64,000 bases of DNA from an uncultured Burkholderiales bacterium (GCA_943908475.1 CALTTG010000009.1:21802-85801), one strand, 5' to 3'. Positions 26,547 to 34,816 are shown, counted from the first letter of the stretch. The notes: generated from the letters alone by a model not told the origin. Numbers and translations are program-made.

Positions 26547-26779
26547 TCATCATAGTCTGGCGCTGGCCCTTCAACGGTTTGAGCAGCGCCATCGCAAGGG
26601 GCCAGTTTCAGCGCAATTCGTCCGGCATGTGGCGCAAGGGGTAAATGCAAAAAACGCAAACAGTGTGAAAAGTTGTCGAGTGGATGACCACATGCTGGCC
26701 CTGAGTCACCCCCAAACACCTTGGCATCAGGCAATGTTGGGTTCAGGCGTGTGGTGTGCACACGCGAAGGAAAGCCTCC

Positions 26780-28525
26780 ATGCAATGGCTCGTCAATCTT
26801 CGGCTCAAACCCAAGCTGCTTCTGTCTTTTGGCGCGGTGTTGTTCGGCATGGCGGTGCTGGGCTTGTTTGCCATCCATCAACTTCAGCAAGTCAATGCTG
26901 CAAGTCGGGAGATCACAGGCAATTGGCTGCCCAGCGTCAGCAGCATTGCCTTGGTCCGTGACTCCGTCCGTGAGATGCGGCAAAAGGAGTTCGAGCACGT
27001 CATCACCACCGACGACGCTGACATGAAGAAAATCGAGACTGAACTCGCGCGGATCGACGCCGACCTTCAGTCACGCTCAAAAGCCTACGAGGCGTTGATC
27101 TCCAGCGAAACCGAGCGTGCGCTTTGGGCCAGCTACCAAGGGCAATGGGCCGATTACCGCAAAAATCATGCAGTGTTGTTGGGCCTGTCTCGTCAAAACC
27201 AGACCGAGGAGGCTCGCCAAAATTTGCAAGGTGAGGCCCAGCGCTATTTTCTGAGCATGACAGAGGGATTGCAGAAGCTGGTCGATCTCAACGAGAAGGG
27301 CGCTCATGACGCCAGTCTTCAAAGCCAGGCGTCTTACGACACCGCTTGGCAGGCCATCGCGGTGGCCATGGTGGTGCTCTGTGCCATGGGGCTGACCCAG
27401 GCCATGATCCTCGCCAACGGATTGGGCAACGCCGTGAATCAGACGGTGGGCCAACTGGATCGCTTGGCGGCCGGTGACCTCACCCAGGGCGTGGACGCAC
27501 AACGCCAAGACGAAATTGGCGACCTGCAGCGGGCGTTGGCCCGAACCATCGAGGCACTGCGCAACATCGTGCAAGACGTTCGGTCGGGCGCTGAGTCCGT
27601 GGCCACAGCCTCGTCGCAGATTGCGCAAGGCACATCCGACCTCAGCGGACGCACCGAAGAGCAAGCGTCCAGCCTGGAACAAACAGCGGCGGCCATTGAA
27701 GAGATGGCCGGTACCGTGTCGACCAATGCGGACAACGCTCGCCAAGCCAACCAGCTGGCCAGTGCAGCTTCAGAAGTCGCGTTGAAAGGCGGGGGGCTGG
27801 TGAGTCAGGTGGTCGAAAACATGGCGGCCATTCAGATGTCGAGTCGAAAAATCTCCGACATCATCGGCGTCATCGATGGCATTGCCTTTCAGACCAACAT
27901 CCTGGCCCTCAATGCAGCGGTCGAAGCGGCGCGAGCCGGCGAGCAAGGGAGGGGGTTTGCCGTTGTGGCCGGAGAGGTTCGTTCGTTGGCGCAACGCAGC
28001 GCCAATGCAGCGCGCGAGATCAAGACCCTGATCAACGACAGCGTGGAAAAGGTCAATGCGGGCAGCGAGCTGGTCAACAGCGCAGGCGGCACGATTCAGG
28101 ACGTGGTGCTCCAAGTGCGTAAAGTCACCGACTTGGTCGGCGAAATCGCCCATGCCAGCGCGGAACAGAGCCAAGGCGTCGCCCAGGTCAATCAAGCCGT
28201 GGGGCAGCTCGACCAAATGACGCAACAAAACGCGGCCTTGGTCGAAGAAAGCATGGCGGCTGCAGAGAGCCTGCGGACCCAGGCCAGCCGTTTGGCCGAG
28301 AGCATGAGCTTCTTTCAGCTGGCGACCGCGCTTGGCGAGTCACGGCATCCTTCAGCGGTCTCCCGCGTGAGCGCCCGTCCCGCAGTGGGGCCTCAGGCGG
28401 TCCCGGCCAAGGTGACGTTGCCGAAAGCGCCAGTGGCTCGGGCCACGCCGGCGCCTGCCAAACAGCCTCTGACCATGCCCGTTGCTGCGGTGGCAGCCCA
28501 TGCAGACGATTGGGAAAGCTTCTGA
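26780..28525 (+). CDS. Methyl-accepting chemotaxis protein with C-terminal pentapeptide
   Basis: 581-residue chemoreceptor. One membrane helix near the N-terminus (LLLSFGAVLFGMAVLGLF), a periplasmic helical-bundle ligand domain of about 160 residues, a second helix at about residues 190-212 and a HAMP region follow. The cytoplasmic signalling hairpin has its tip at about residues 360-407 (IDGIAFQTNILALNAAVEAA, then RAGEQGRGFAVVAGEVR). The last five residues DWESF resemble the NWETF-type tether that recruits CheR and CheB in Tar/Tsr. The ATG at 26780 has an AGGAAAG ribosome site. It is not linked to the che cluster 30 kb away; no sigma-28 element was found upstream. Ligand unknown. Confidence 0.93.
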   Translation: MQWLVNLRLKPKLLLSFGAVLFGMAVLGLFAIHQLQQVNAASREITGNWLPSVSSIALVRDSVREMRQKEFEHVITTDDADMKKIETELARIDADLQSRSKAYEALISSETERALWASYQGQWADYRKNHAVLLGLSRQNQTEEARQNLQGEAQRYFLSMTEGLQKLVDLNEKGAHDASLQSQASYDTAWQAIAVAMVVLCAMGLTQAMILANGLGNAVNQTVGQLDRLAAGDLTQGVDAQRQDEIGDLQRALARTIEALRNIVQDVRSGAESVATASSQIAQGTSDLSGRTEEQASSLEQTAAAIEEMAGTVSTNADNARQANQLASAASEVALKGGGLVSQVVENMAAIQMSSRKISDIIGVIDGIAFQTNILALNAAVEAARAGEQGRGFAVVAGEVRSLAQRSANAAREIKTLINDSVEKVNAGSELVNSAGGTIQDVVLQVRKVTDLVGEIAHASAEQSQGVAQVNQAVGQLDQMTQQNAALVEESMAAAESLRTQASRLAESMSFFQLATALGESRHPSAVSRVSARPAVGPQAVPAKVTLPKAPVARATPAPAKQPLTMPVAAVAAHADDWESF

Positions 28526-28577
28526 CCAGGCCTGACTCCTGCTAGGCTCCTTGGGTGTTGCCACCCAGGAGCCTGTC

Positions 28578-29849
28578 GTGCTTGACCTCATCCTTCGACA
28601 TTGCAACCTGCCCGATGGTCAACGGGATGTCGACATGGGCGTTTTGGCGGGGCGCATCGTTGCGCTCGAACCGCGTCTGGCCGCTGTCGCGGCAAGCGAC
28701 ATCGACATCGAGGGGCAACTGCTCAGCCAGCCCTTTGTGGACGCCCATTTCCACATGGATTCCACCCTCAGTCTGGGGCTGCCTCGGCTCAACGAATCGG
28801 GCACGTTGCTGGAGGGCATTGCGCTGTGGGGAGAGCTCAAGCCGCACCTCACCCAGGATGCGATCGTCCAGCGGGCCTTGACCTATTGCGACTGGGCGGT
28901 GACGCAGGGCATCCTGGCCATCCGATCCCATGTCGATGTGTGCGACCCACGCTTGCTGGCCACCGAGGCCTTGCTGCAGGTGCGAGAACGCGTCCGCCCC
29001 TACCTGGATTTGCAACTGGTCGCGTTTCCCCAAGACGGCGTCTTGCGCAGCCCGGGCGCGTGGGCCCAACTGGTCAAGGCACTGGACATGGGGGTGGAGG
29101 TGGTGGGGGGCATTCCCCACTTCGAGCGCACCATGGCCGAGGGCGCCGAGTCGGTTCGCCTGTTGTGCGAGCTGGCGGCCGATCGAGGTTTGCGCGTCGA
29201 CATGCATTGCGACGAAACCGATGACCCGATGTCCCGCCACATCGAGACCCTGGCGTTTCAGGCCCAGCGCCTGGGGCTGCAAGGCAGGGTGGCGGGTTCC
29301 CACCTCACGTCCATGCACAGCATGGACAACTACTACGTCAGCAAGCTCCTGCCCCTCATGCAGGAAGCCGGTGTCGCGGCCATCGCCAACCCGCTCATCA
29401 ACATCACCTTGCAAGGGCGGCACGACACCTACCCCAAACGCCGGGGCATGACCCGTGTGCCCGAGATGCTGGCACAGGGCATCGACGTGGCTTTTGGGCA
29501 CGACTGCGTCATGGACCCCTGGTACAGCCTGGGCAGCGGTGACATGCTTGAAGTGGCCCACATGGGCCTGCATGTGGCGCAAATGACCGGCCAGAACGCC
29601 ATGCGGCAATGCTTCGATGCCGTGACCACCGCACCGGCCCGCATCCTGGGTTTGAAGGACTGGGGCCTGCAGCCCGGCTGCCGTGCAGATTTCGTGGTGT
29701 TGCAAGCTCGAGACGCCGTTGAGGCCATCCGCCTGCGCGCGACCCGCTTGATGGTGTTCCGTGCGGGACAACTGGTGGCTCAAAGCGCCCCCAGGACGGT
29801 CACGCTCAATCTACCAGGGCGACCGTCACAGGTTCAGTTTCAACCCTGA
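28578..29849 (+). CDS. codA: Cytosine deaminase (CodA-type amidohydrolase)
   Basis: 423-residue metal-dependent amidohydrolase that deaminates cytosine to uracil. Metal ligands begin with VDAHFHMDSTL (HxH) near residue 57; VDMHCDETDDPMSRHIET carries the next His, SHLTSMHSMDNYY another, and AFGHDCVMDPWYSLG the catalytic Asp. The stretch NPLINITLQGRHDTYPKRRG is nearly the same as in E. coli CodA, which favours cytosine over other substrates. I start at the GTG at 28578, with AGGAG 6 bases upstream. No cytosine permease gene (codB) is adjacent. The product uracil can be used by the upp enzyme encoded 4.6 kb upstream. Confidence 0.9.
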   Translation: MLDLILRHCNLPDGQRDVDMGVLAGRIVALEPRLAAVAASDIDIEGQLLSQPFVDAHFHMDSTLSLGLPRLNESGTLLEGIALWGELKPHLTQDAIVQRALTYCDWAVTQGILAIRSHVDVCDPRLLATEALLQVRERVRPYLDLQLVAFPQDGVLRSPGAWAQLVKALDMGVEVVGGIPHFERTMAEGAESVRLLCELAADRGLRVDMHCDETDDPMSRHIETLAFQAQRLGLQGRVAGSHLTSMHSMDNYYVSKLLPLMQEAGVAAIANPLINITLQGRHDTYPKRRGMTRVPEMLAQGIDVAFGHDCVMDPWYSLGSGDMLEVAHMGLHVAQMTGQNAMRQCFDAVTTAPARILGLKDWGLQPGCRADFVVLQARDAVEAIRLRATRLMVFRAGQLVAQSAPRTVTLNLPGRPSQVQFQP

Positions 29850-29853
29850 CCTG

Positions 29854-29862
29854 TGCTATGCT
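29854..29862 (+). promoter_or_regulatory. Candidate extended -10 promoter of tRNA-Leu
   Basis: TGCTATGCT fits an extended -10 (TGn plus TATGCT), with TTCAGT about 18 bases upstream as a weak -35. It would start transcription near 29869, just before the tRNA. Confidence 0.35.
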
Positions 29863-29880
29863 CTTGGTCTCAAAGCCAGT

Positions 29881-29965
29881 GCCCTGGTGGCGAAATCGGT
29901 AGACGCGCCGGATTCAAAATCCGGTTCCGCGAGGAGTGTCGGTTCGAGTCCGACCTGGGGCACCA
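29881..29965 (+). tRNA. tRNA-Leu (anticodon CAA)
   Basis: 85-nt class II tRNA with encoded CCA. The acceptor arm GCCCTGG pairs with CTGGGGC before ACCA; the D region is TGGCGAAATCGGTAGACGC; the anticodon stem CCGGA/TCCGG closes a loop TTCAAAA giving CAA, which reads UUG; a long variable arm follows; the T arm is GTCGG-TTCGAGT-CCGAC. All elements of tRNA-Leu are complete. It lies between codA and cysM. Confidence 0.97.
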
Positions 29966-30023
29966 TCTCTTTGTCATCACCCTGCGCTCTGGACCACTTC
30001 ACGAGCCTGCCACAATAGCGGTG

Positions 30024-30926
30024 ATGAACTACCCCACGCTTGAAGACGTCATTGGCAAGACCCCCTTGGTGCGCCTGCAGCGCATTCCCGGGCAAGACAA
30101 CCACGACCGTGGCAACGTGATCCTGGCCAAGCTGGAAGGCAACAACCCGGCTGGCTCCGTCAAAGACCGACCTGCCATCAGCATGATTCGCCGCGCCGAA
30201 GAGCGCGGTGACATCCGCCCTGGTGACACCCTCATTGAAGCCACATCGGGCAATACAGGCATCGCCTTGGCCATGGCGGCCGCCATTCGCGGCTATCGCA
30301 TGGTTCTGATCATGCCCGAAGACCTGTCCATCGAACGTGCCCAGACCATGAAGGCCTTCGGCGCCGAACTCATCCTCACGCCCAAGAGCGGTGGCATGGA
30401 GTACGCCCGCGACTTGGCCGATCAAATGGTTCGCGAGGGCAAAGGCGTGGTGCTCGATCAGTTCGCCAACGGCGACAACCCCCGCGTTCATTTCGAGACC
30501 ACCGGACCGGAAATCTGGGCGGACACGCAGGGACGCGTCACCCATTTCGTGAGTGCCATGGGCACCACCGGCACCATCACGGGCACGTCGAAGTTCCTCA
30601 AGGCACAGAACCCTGAGGTCCGCATCGTGGGCGCACAGCCTCAGGAAGGCTCCCGCATCCCTGGCATTCGCAAGTGGCCGGAAGCGTATTTGCCCAAGAT
30701 CTACGACCCCAGCCGGGTGGATGAACTCATCTACGTCAGTCAGGCCGATGCCGAAGACATGGCCCGTCGACTGGCGCGCGAGGAGGGCCTGTTCTGTGGC
30801 ATCTCTGCGGCTGGGGCCTGCTGGGCCGCATTGCAATTGGCGCGCACGCAGCGCAATGCCACCATCGTCTTCATCGTGTGTGATCGGGGCGACCGCTACC
30901 TGTCCACCGGCGTGTTTCCGGCCTGA
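30024..30926 (+). CDS. cysM: Cysteine synthase B (O-acetylserine sulfhydrylase)
   Basis: 300-residue PLP enzyme that makes cysteine from O-acetylserine and sulfide, and in the CysM form also from thiosulfate. The PLP Lys is in NPAGSVKDRPAISMI, the substrate loop is EATSGNTGIALAMAAA, and the phosphate-binding glycine loop is MGTTGTITGTSKF. Short length and the RPAISMI variant favour CysM over CysK. The start is the ATG at 30024, just after tRNA-Leu; a longer frame runs through the tRNA and is artefactual. A tusA-family gene follows 37 bases later and may share the transcript, linking sulfur assimilation with sulfur carriage. Confidence 0.93.
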   Translation: MNYPTLEDVIGKTPLVRLQRIPGQDNHDRGNVILAKLEGNNPAGSVKDRPAISMIRRAEERGDIRPGDTLIEATSGNTGIALAMAAAIRGYRMVLIMPEDLSIERAQTMKAFGAELILTPKSGGMEYARDLADQMVREGKGVVLDQFANGDNPRVHFETTGPEIWADTQGRVTHFVSAMGTTGTITGTSKFLKAQNPEVRIVGAQPQEGSRIPGIRKWPEAYLPKIYDPSRVDELIYVSQADAEDMARRLAREEGLFCGISAAGACWAALQLARTQRNATIVFIVCDRGDRYLSTGVFPA

Positions 30927-30963
30927 TCCGGCGCGCTACACCATCAGACTAGGGAACTCTCAC

Positions 30964-31203
30964 ATGGACTTCCACAAGGAAATCGACGCCCGGGGCCTGA
31001 CCTGTCCCTTGCCCATCTTGCGGGCCAAAAAGGCGCTGTCCGACATGCAGACCGGCGAGGTGCTCAAGGTGTTGGCCACCGACCCGGGTTCGGTGCGTGA
31101 CTTCCAGGCGTTTGCCCGTCAAACCGGCAACGAACTGGTCGACCAGCAAACCGGCCAGGCCGATGGCCGGGACGAGTTCATCCACCTCTTGCGTCGCCGC
31201 TGA
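30964..31203 (+). CDS. tusA: TusA-family sulfurtransferase
   Basis: 79-residue sulfur-carrier protein. The active Cys is in DARGLTCPLPILRAKKAL (the CPxP signature near the N-terminus), followed by VLKVLATDPGSVRDFQAFAR, which is typical. Such proteins receive persulfide sulfur and pass it on in tRNA thiolation, cofactor synthesis or sulfur metabolism. Next to cysM it could act in cysteine/sulfide handling rather than in tRNA thiolation, and no tusBCDE genes are visible. Its stop codon abuts that of ruvB with no gap. Confidence 0.88.
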   Translation: MDFHKEIDARGLTCPLPILRAKKALSDMQTGEVLKVLATDPGSVRDFQAFARQTGNELVDQQTGQADGRDEFIHLLRRR

Positions 31204-32286
31204 TCAGCTCAGCAAGTCCTCACCCTGGGGCGGATTCAGCCCCAGGTGACGGAACGATTGCGCTGTGGCAATGCGCCCCCGCGGCGTGCGTTGCAAAAAG
31301 CCCTGCTGAATCAAATAGGGCTCGATCACGTCTTCGATCGTGTCCCGCTCTTCGCCGATGGCTGCAGCGAGGTTGTCCAGGCCAACGGGGCCACCATCGA
31401 ACCGGTGGATGATGGCTTCGAGCAGTTTGCGGTCCATCAAGTCGAAGCCCAGAGGGTCCACATCCAGCATGGACAGGGCCTTGTCGGCCATGTCTTTGGT
31501 GATGCGACCGGTGCCTTTCACCTCGGCGTAGTCGCGCACACGGCGCAGCAGCCGGTTGGCGATGCGAGGGGTGCCGCGAGAGCGCCGGGCCACTTCGACA
31601 GCCCCCTCTGCGTCAATGGGGGCGCCCAGCAGACCTGCTGAACGGGTCACGATGCGGGTCAGTTCCTGAGGGGTGTAGAACTCCAGCCGGGCCACAATGC
31701 CAAATCGATCTCGCAAGGGATTGGTCAGCATGCCCGCGCGGGTGGTGGCGCCCACCAGCGTGAAAGGTTGCAGGTCCAGCTTGATGGATCGCGCGGCAGG
31801 GCCTTCACCAATCATGATGTCGATCTGGTAATCCTCCATGGCGGGGTAGAGGATTTCTTCCACCACCGGGCTCAGGCGATGAATTTCGTCGATGAAGAGC
31901 ACATCGTTGCGCTCCAGGTTGGTGAGGATGGCGGCCAGGTCTTTGGGCTTTTCCAGCACAGGACCTGACGTCTGACGCAGGTTCACGCCCAACTCGGCTG
32001 CCACGATGTGGCTCAGGGTGGTTTTGCCCAGGCCAGGGGGACCAAACAGCAGCACGTGATCCAGCGCTTCCTGGCGTTTCTTCGCCGCGTGGATGAAGAT
32101 CTCCAGCTGCTCGCGCGCTTTGGCCTGTCCGACATACTCTTCGAGCCACTTTGGCCGCAGGGCCCGTTCCATGGCGTCTTCTTGAGGCGAGGCCACACCG
32201 GCGGTCACGACCCGTTCTGCGTCCTGCCGGGCCCGAGGAGGCGGCGCAGAGGGCAGGGGGCTGAGGTCGTCGGTCTGTATGCTCAT
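31204..32286 (-). CDS. ruvB: Holliday junction branch-migration ATPase RuvB
   Basis: 360-residue AAA+ motor that drives branch migration with RuvA at Holliday junctions. Walker A GPPGLGKTTLSH, Walker B DEIHRL, the sensor region and the C-terminal winged helix (LLEAIIHRFDGGPVGLDNLA) are all present, and the N-terminal RPKWLEEYVGQ is the family start. I choose the ATG at 32286 (MSIQTDD). ruvA and ruvC are not adjacent, so the usual ruvCAB grouping is broken here. It is convergent with tusA with no intervening base. Confidence 0.97.
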   Translation of the reverse strand: MSIQTDDLSPLPSAPPPRARQDAERVVTAGVASPQEDAMERALRPKWLEEYVGQAKAREQLEIFIHAAKKRQEALDHVLLFGPPGLGKTTLSHIVAAELGVNLRQTSGPVLEKPKDLAAILTNLERNDVLFIDEIHRLSPVVEEILYPAMEDYQIDIMIGEGPAARSIKLDLQPFTLVGATTRAGMLTNPLRDRFGIVARLEFYTPQELTRIVTRSAGLLGAPIDAEGAVEVARRSRGTPRIANRLLRRVRDYAEVKGTGRITKDMADKALSMLDVDPLGFDLMDRKLLEAIIHRFDGGPVGLDNLAAAIGEERDTIEDVIEPYLIQQGFLQRTPRGRIATAQSFRHLGLNPPQGEDLLS

Positions 32287-32350
32287 ACAGTGATTATGCG
32301 TGCATCTCGTGTTGTTGTGCTTTGGCAACGAATTGCTGTGGAAGACCGCA

Positions 32351-32382
32351 TGTGACGGTCTTGTCACAAATCCTGTCACAAA
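32351..32382. promoter_or_regulatory. Dyad and direct repeats upstream of porin gene 32474
   Basis: TGTGAC-N6-GTCACA (32351-32368) overlaps a direct repeat of TGTCACAAA (32362-32370 and 32374-32382, 12-base period). This is the only conspicuous repeat in the 187-base gap between ruvB and the porin. The direct repeats recall a PhoB-type box, but the period is 12 not 11, and the dyad spacing does not fit CRP. The factor is unknown. Confidence 0.35.
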
Positions 32383-32473
32383 GCACTGATTGAATGCAGG
32401 TCTGTCGAGAACTCGATGCCCGCCTCTGGACGGGTGCTTGATTCATCGCATTTGTTTGTATCTGGAGAACCTC

Positions 32474-33487
32474 ATGAAAAAGACCCTGGTCGCTCTGGCC
32501 GCTCTGGCCTCCGCTTCTGCTTTCGCCCAATCGTCTGTGACCCTGTATGGCGTGCTCGACGCCTCGATCGAGAACGTCAAGGGCACCAAGTCGGTGACCC
32601 AAGTGTCGTCTGACAACCTGGCGTCGTCGCGCCTGGGCTTCCGTGGTGTCGAGGACATCGGCGGCGGACTGAAGGGCAAGTTTGTTCTGGAAACCGCTGT
32701 CAAGGTGGACACGGGCGCCAATGGCGGCGGCACCACCCGCTTCTTTGACCGTGCCGCTTGGGTCAGCCTGGAAGGCGCTTACGGTGAACTGCGTCTGGGT
32801 CGTCAAGACTCGGCCATCGGCCTGCTGGCTGGCAACAGCAACATCCTGGGCTCGCAAGCCTATGACGACCTGAAGATCGCCAAGACCCTGTCGGGCGACA
32901 CCTATCGTCGCGTGGACAACGGCATCACCTACATCCTGCCCAAGCTGGTCGATGGCCTGTCGGCTCAGCTGCAGTACACCACCCGCGCCAGCGGTTCCGA
33001 AGCCTCTGGTGATGACACCGGTCGTGCATTCGGTTTGAACGCTCAGTACGCTGCCGGTCCCCTGGGCTTGGGCCTGGGTTACATCTCGGCCAAGGAAAAC
33101 GCTTCGGGCTCGCAAGACGCTCAGGGCATCTTGGTCTACGGTTCGTACGACTTCGGTCTGGCCAAGGTCACTGCCTACTATGAGCTGGACGACAAGGACT
33201 CGGCCGCTGAGGAAATGTCGGTGGCTGGCCTGAAGGCTGCCATCCCCTTCGCGAAGGACTTCACGCTGACCGCCGGTGTGTCTCAAGTCTCGAACTCGGC
33301 CTACACCAAGGACGCCGATGCCATGATCATCGCTGTCAAGGGTCAGTACAACCTGAGCAAGCGCACTGCTCTGTATGGCATGGTGACCTCGGTGGACAAC
33401 GACAACACTGCTTCGCTGGGCCTGGCCGCCACCGCCGCTGGCAAGAGCAGCCACGGCATCGCCTTTGGCGTCCGTCACGCCTTCTGA
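32474..33487 (+). CDS. Outer-membrane porin (first of a convergent pair)
   Basis: 337-residue porin. The signal peptide MKKTLVALAALASASAFAQ ends at Ala-Gln, followed by the classical QSSVTLYGVLDASIE; the protein ends HGIAFGVRHAF with a terminal Phe. A typical 16-strand betaproteobacterial general porin, likely a trimer for small hydrophilic solutes. The ATG at 32474 has GGAG 8 bases upstream. Codon choice is strongly biased to a few codons, as in highly expressed genes. It faces a paralogue on the other strand, and both end at strong terminators back to back. Confidence 0.94.
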   Translation: MKKTLVALAALASASAFAQSSVTLYGVLDASIENVKGTKSVTQVSSDNLASSRLGFRGVEDIGGGLKGKFVLETAVKVDTGANGGGTTRFFDRAAWVSLEGAYGELRLGRQDSAIGLLAGNSNILGSQAYDDLKIAKTLSGDTYRRVDNGITYILPKLVDGLSAQLQYTTRASGSEASGDDTGRAFGLNAQYAAGPLGLGLGYISAKENASGSQDAQGILVYGSYDFGLAKVTAYYELDDKDSAAEEMSVAGLKAAIPFAKDFTLTAGVSQVSNSAYTKDADAMIIAVKGQYNLSKRTALYGMVTSVDNDNTASLGLAATAAGKSSHGIAFGVRHAF

Positions 33488-33526
33488 TGCGGCGCGTCCT
33501 CGCGGCGCACTGAGTCAAAACGGGTG

Positions 33527-33556
33527 AAAGCCAGGCCTTCGGGCCTGGCTTTTTTT
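33527..33556 (+). terminator. Terminator of porin 32474
   Basis: An 11-bp perfect stem AAAGCCAGGCC/GGCCTGGCTTT with a TTCG tetraloop followed by a T run on the plus strand. Confidence 0.9.
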
Positions 33557-33573
33557 CGTGGGCGGCTCGCCCC

Positions 33574-33603
33574 AAAAGAAAACGCCCCGCATTGCGGGGC
33601 GTT
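33574..33603 (-). terminator. Terminator of porin 33629
   Basis: On the minus strand AACGCCCCGC pairs with GCGGGGCGTT (10 bp, ATT/AAT loop) and is followed by TTTTCTTTT. It ends transcripts of the minus-strand porin. Confidence 0.88.
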
Positions 33604-33628
33604 GGCGTCAAATCAGACCGAAGTCAGA

Positions 33629-34648
33629 TCAGAACGAGTGGCGGATGCCCACGTCGAAACCGGACACGGTTTGCTGACCCTTCAGCTTGCCGCTGGTCAG
33701 GTCGGTGTATACCGCAGTGCGCTTGCTCAGGGTGTGCTCGTAGCCCACAGAGTACTTGTTGGCTTTGGTGCCAGCAGCGTTGTCGTAGTCCAGGTTGGCG
33801 TAGCCCAGCTTCACCAGGTTGGCACCCACGGGAACCGTGGCGGCCAAGATGATCGACTTCGGCGTGGTGGCGCCCTTGTCGGTCTGGGTGTAGGTCAGGC
33901 GGGGCTTGATGAAGCCGAAGTCGTAAGCGCCACCGACCATCAGCAGGGTGTCGTCGGCATTGGCGACTTCTTCAGCCTTGTCCATGGCCAGACCCAGGAA
34001 CAGAGGACCTGCGGCGTAGCTCACGTTGAAGCCGTAACGGTTCTTCGCGCCGGTGGCTTGCGCGCCGTCTTCCTTCAGGCTCACGGCCGTCATCACCGAC
34101 AGGCCGTCGATCTTCAGGTTGTAGTACAGGCCGTTGTTGATGCGTGCGCTGCGAGCCGTGTTGCCTTGCGTGGCGTTGTACAGGGCAAAGGCGTAGGTGG
34201 TGGCGCCCACTTCGGCGATGCCTTGGTTCAACCAGGGGTCTTGCAGGTATTGCAGGTAGAAGGCGGGCATGTAGTCACGACCGGCGCCGATTTCACCCAT
34301 GGGGGTCACCAGGCTCACAGCGGCCTTGTCCCAGAACTGGTTGCCGCCAGAAGTGTTGGTGGCGCCAGTGTCAGGCAGCAGGCGATGCTCCAGGCCGAAC
34401 TTGGCTTGATAGCCGCCGCCCAAGTCTTCCACGCCGCGGAAGCCCAGACGCGAACGGGTCGCCTGTGCAACGTTCACTTCTTTGTTGGTCACACCAACGC
34501 CGCCCAGAGCAGGGGCCGTGGCCGAGTCGGCACGGTTCTGCTTGACGATGCCCAGGTCGATGATGCCGTACAGCGTGACGGACGATTGGGCCATGGCGGA
34601 ACCAGCGAAAGCACCCAGGGCGGCCAGAGCGATCAGAGACTTTTTCAT
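33629..34648 (-). CDS. Outer-membrane porin (second of a convergent pair)
   Basis: 339-residue porin and paralogue of the convergent neighbour. The signal peptide MKKSLIALAALGAFAGSAMA precedes QSSVTLYGIIDLG, and the C-terminus is VGIRHSF with terminal Phe. The ATG at 34648 is preferred over an upstream frame that would destroy the signal peptide. Loop sequences differ clearly from the partner, so pore properties probably differ. Two perfect palindromes lie 120-170 bases upstream. The gene follows lysA on the same strand but is separated by 212 bases and is likely independently controlled. Confidence 0.93.
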   Translation of the reverse strand: MKKSLIALAALGAFAGSAMAQSSVTLYGIIDLGIVKQNRADSATAPALGGVGVTNKEVNVAQATRSRLGFRGVEDLGGGYQAKFGLEHRLLPDTGATNTSGGNQFWDKAAVSLVTPMGEIGAGRDYMPAFYLQYLQDPWLNQGIAEVGATTYAFALYNATQGNTARSARINNGLYYNLKIDGLSVMTAVSLKEDGAQATGAKNRYGFNVSYAAGPLFLGLAMDKAEEVANADDTLLMVGGAYDFGFIKPRLTYTQTDKGATTPKSIILAATVPVGANLVKLGYANLDYDNAAGTKANKYSVGYEHTLSKRTAVYTDLTSGKLKGQQTVSGFDVGIRHSF

Positions 34649-34771
34649 GAATGTTCTCCAGAGTTGAACGGTGGGGACAGGTTCTCCGCGCAAGGCGTCT
34701 GTCCCTGAACTCTCCGTGAAGAGTTGAGTGCATTCCACCAGACCAGGGGGGGTGTCGGTATAGGCATTTGC

Positions 34772-34789
34772 CGAAATCAGCTGATTTCG
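34772..34789. promoter_or_regulatory. Perfect 18-bp palindrome upstream of porin 33629
   Basis: CGAAATCAGCTGATTTCG is fully self-complementary, in the gap between lysA and the porin. It would lie near a weak -10 candidate (TATACC on the minus strand, 34757-34762), so a dimeric regulator bound here could block or assist the porin promoter. No T run follows, so it is not a terminator. Confidence 0.5.
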
Positions 34790-34797
34790 TTGCCAAT

Positions 34798-34816
34798 GAG
34801 CAACGAAATGTTGCTC
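34798..34816. promoter_or_regulatory. Second inverted repeat upstream of porin 33629
   Basis: GAGCAAC-GAAAT-GTTGCTC is a 7-bp perfect inverted repeat. It shares the core GCAACGAAAT with the flank of the neighbouring 18-bp palindrome, which suggests two sites for one protein. Confidence 0.45.

Noticed and set aside
26640..26700. Possible sigma-28 promoter before the chemoreceptor gene, because a TAAA occurs.
   Set aside because: At the required 15-base distance there is no GCCGATAA-like element.
29853..30023. Upstream extension of the cysM frame.
   Set aside because: It passes through the complete tRNA-Leu gene; the ATG at 30024 gives a normal-length CysM.
32351..32368. A CRP site TGTGA...TCACA upstream of the first porin.
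   Set aside because: The spacer between TGTGA and TCACA is 8, and CRP needs 6. It is kept only as an unassigned dyad.
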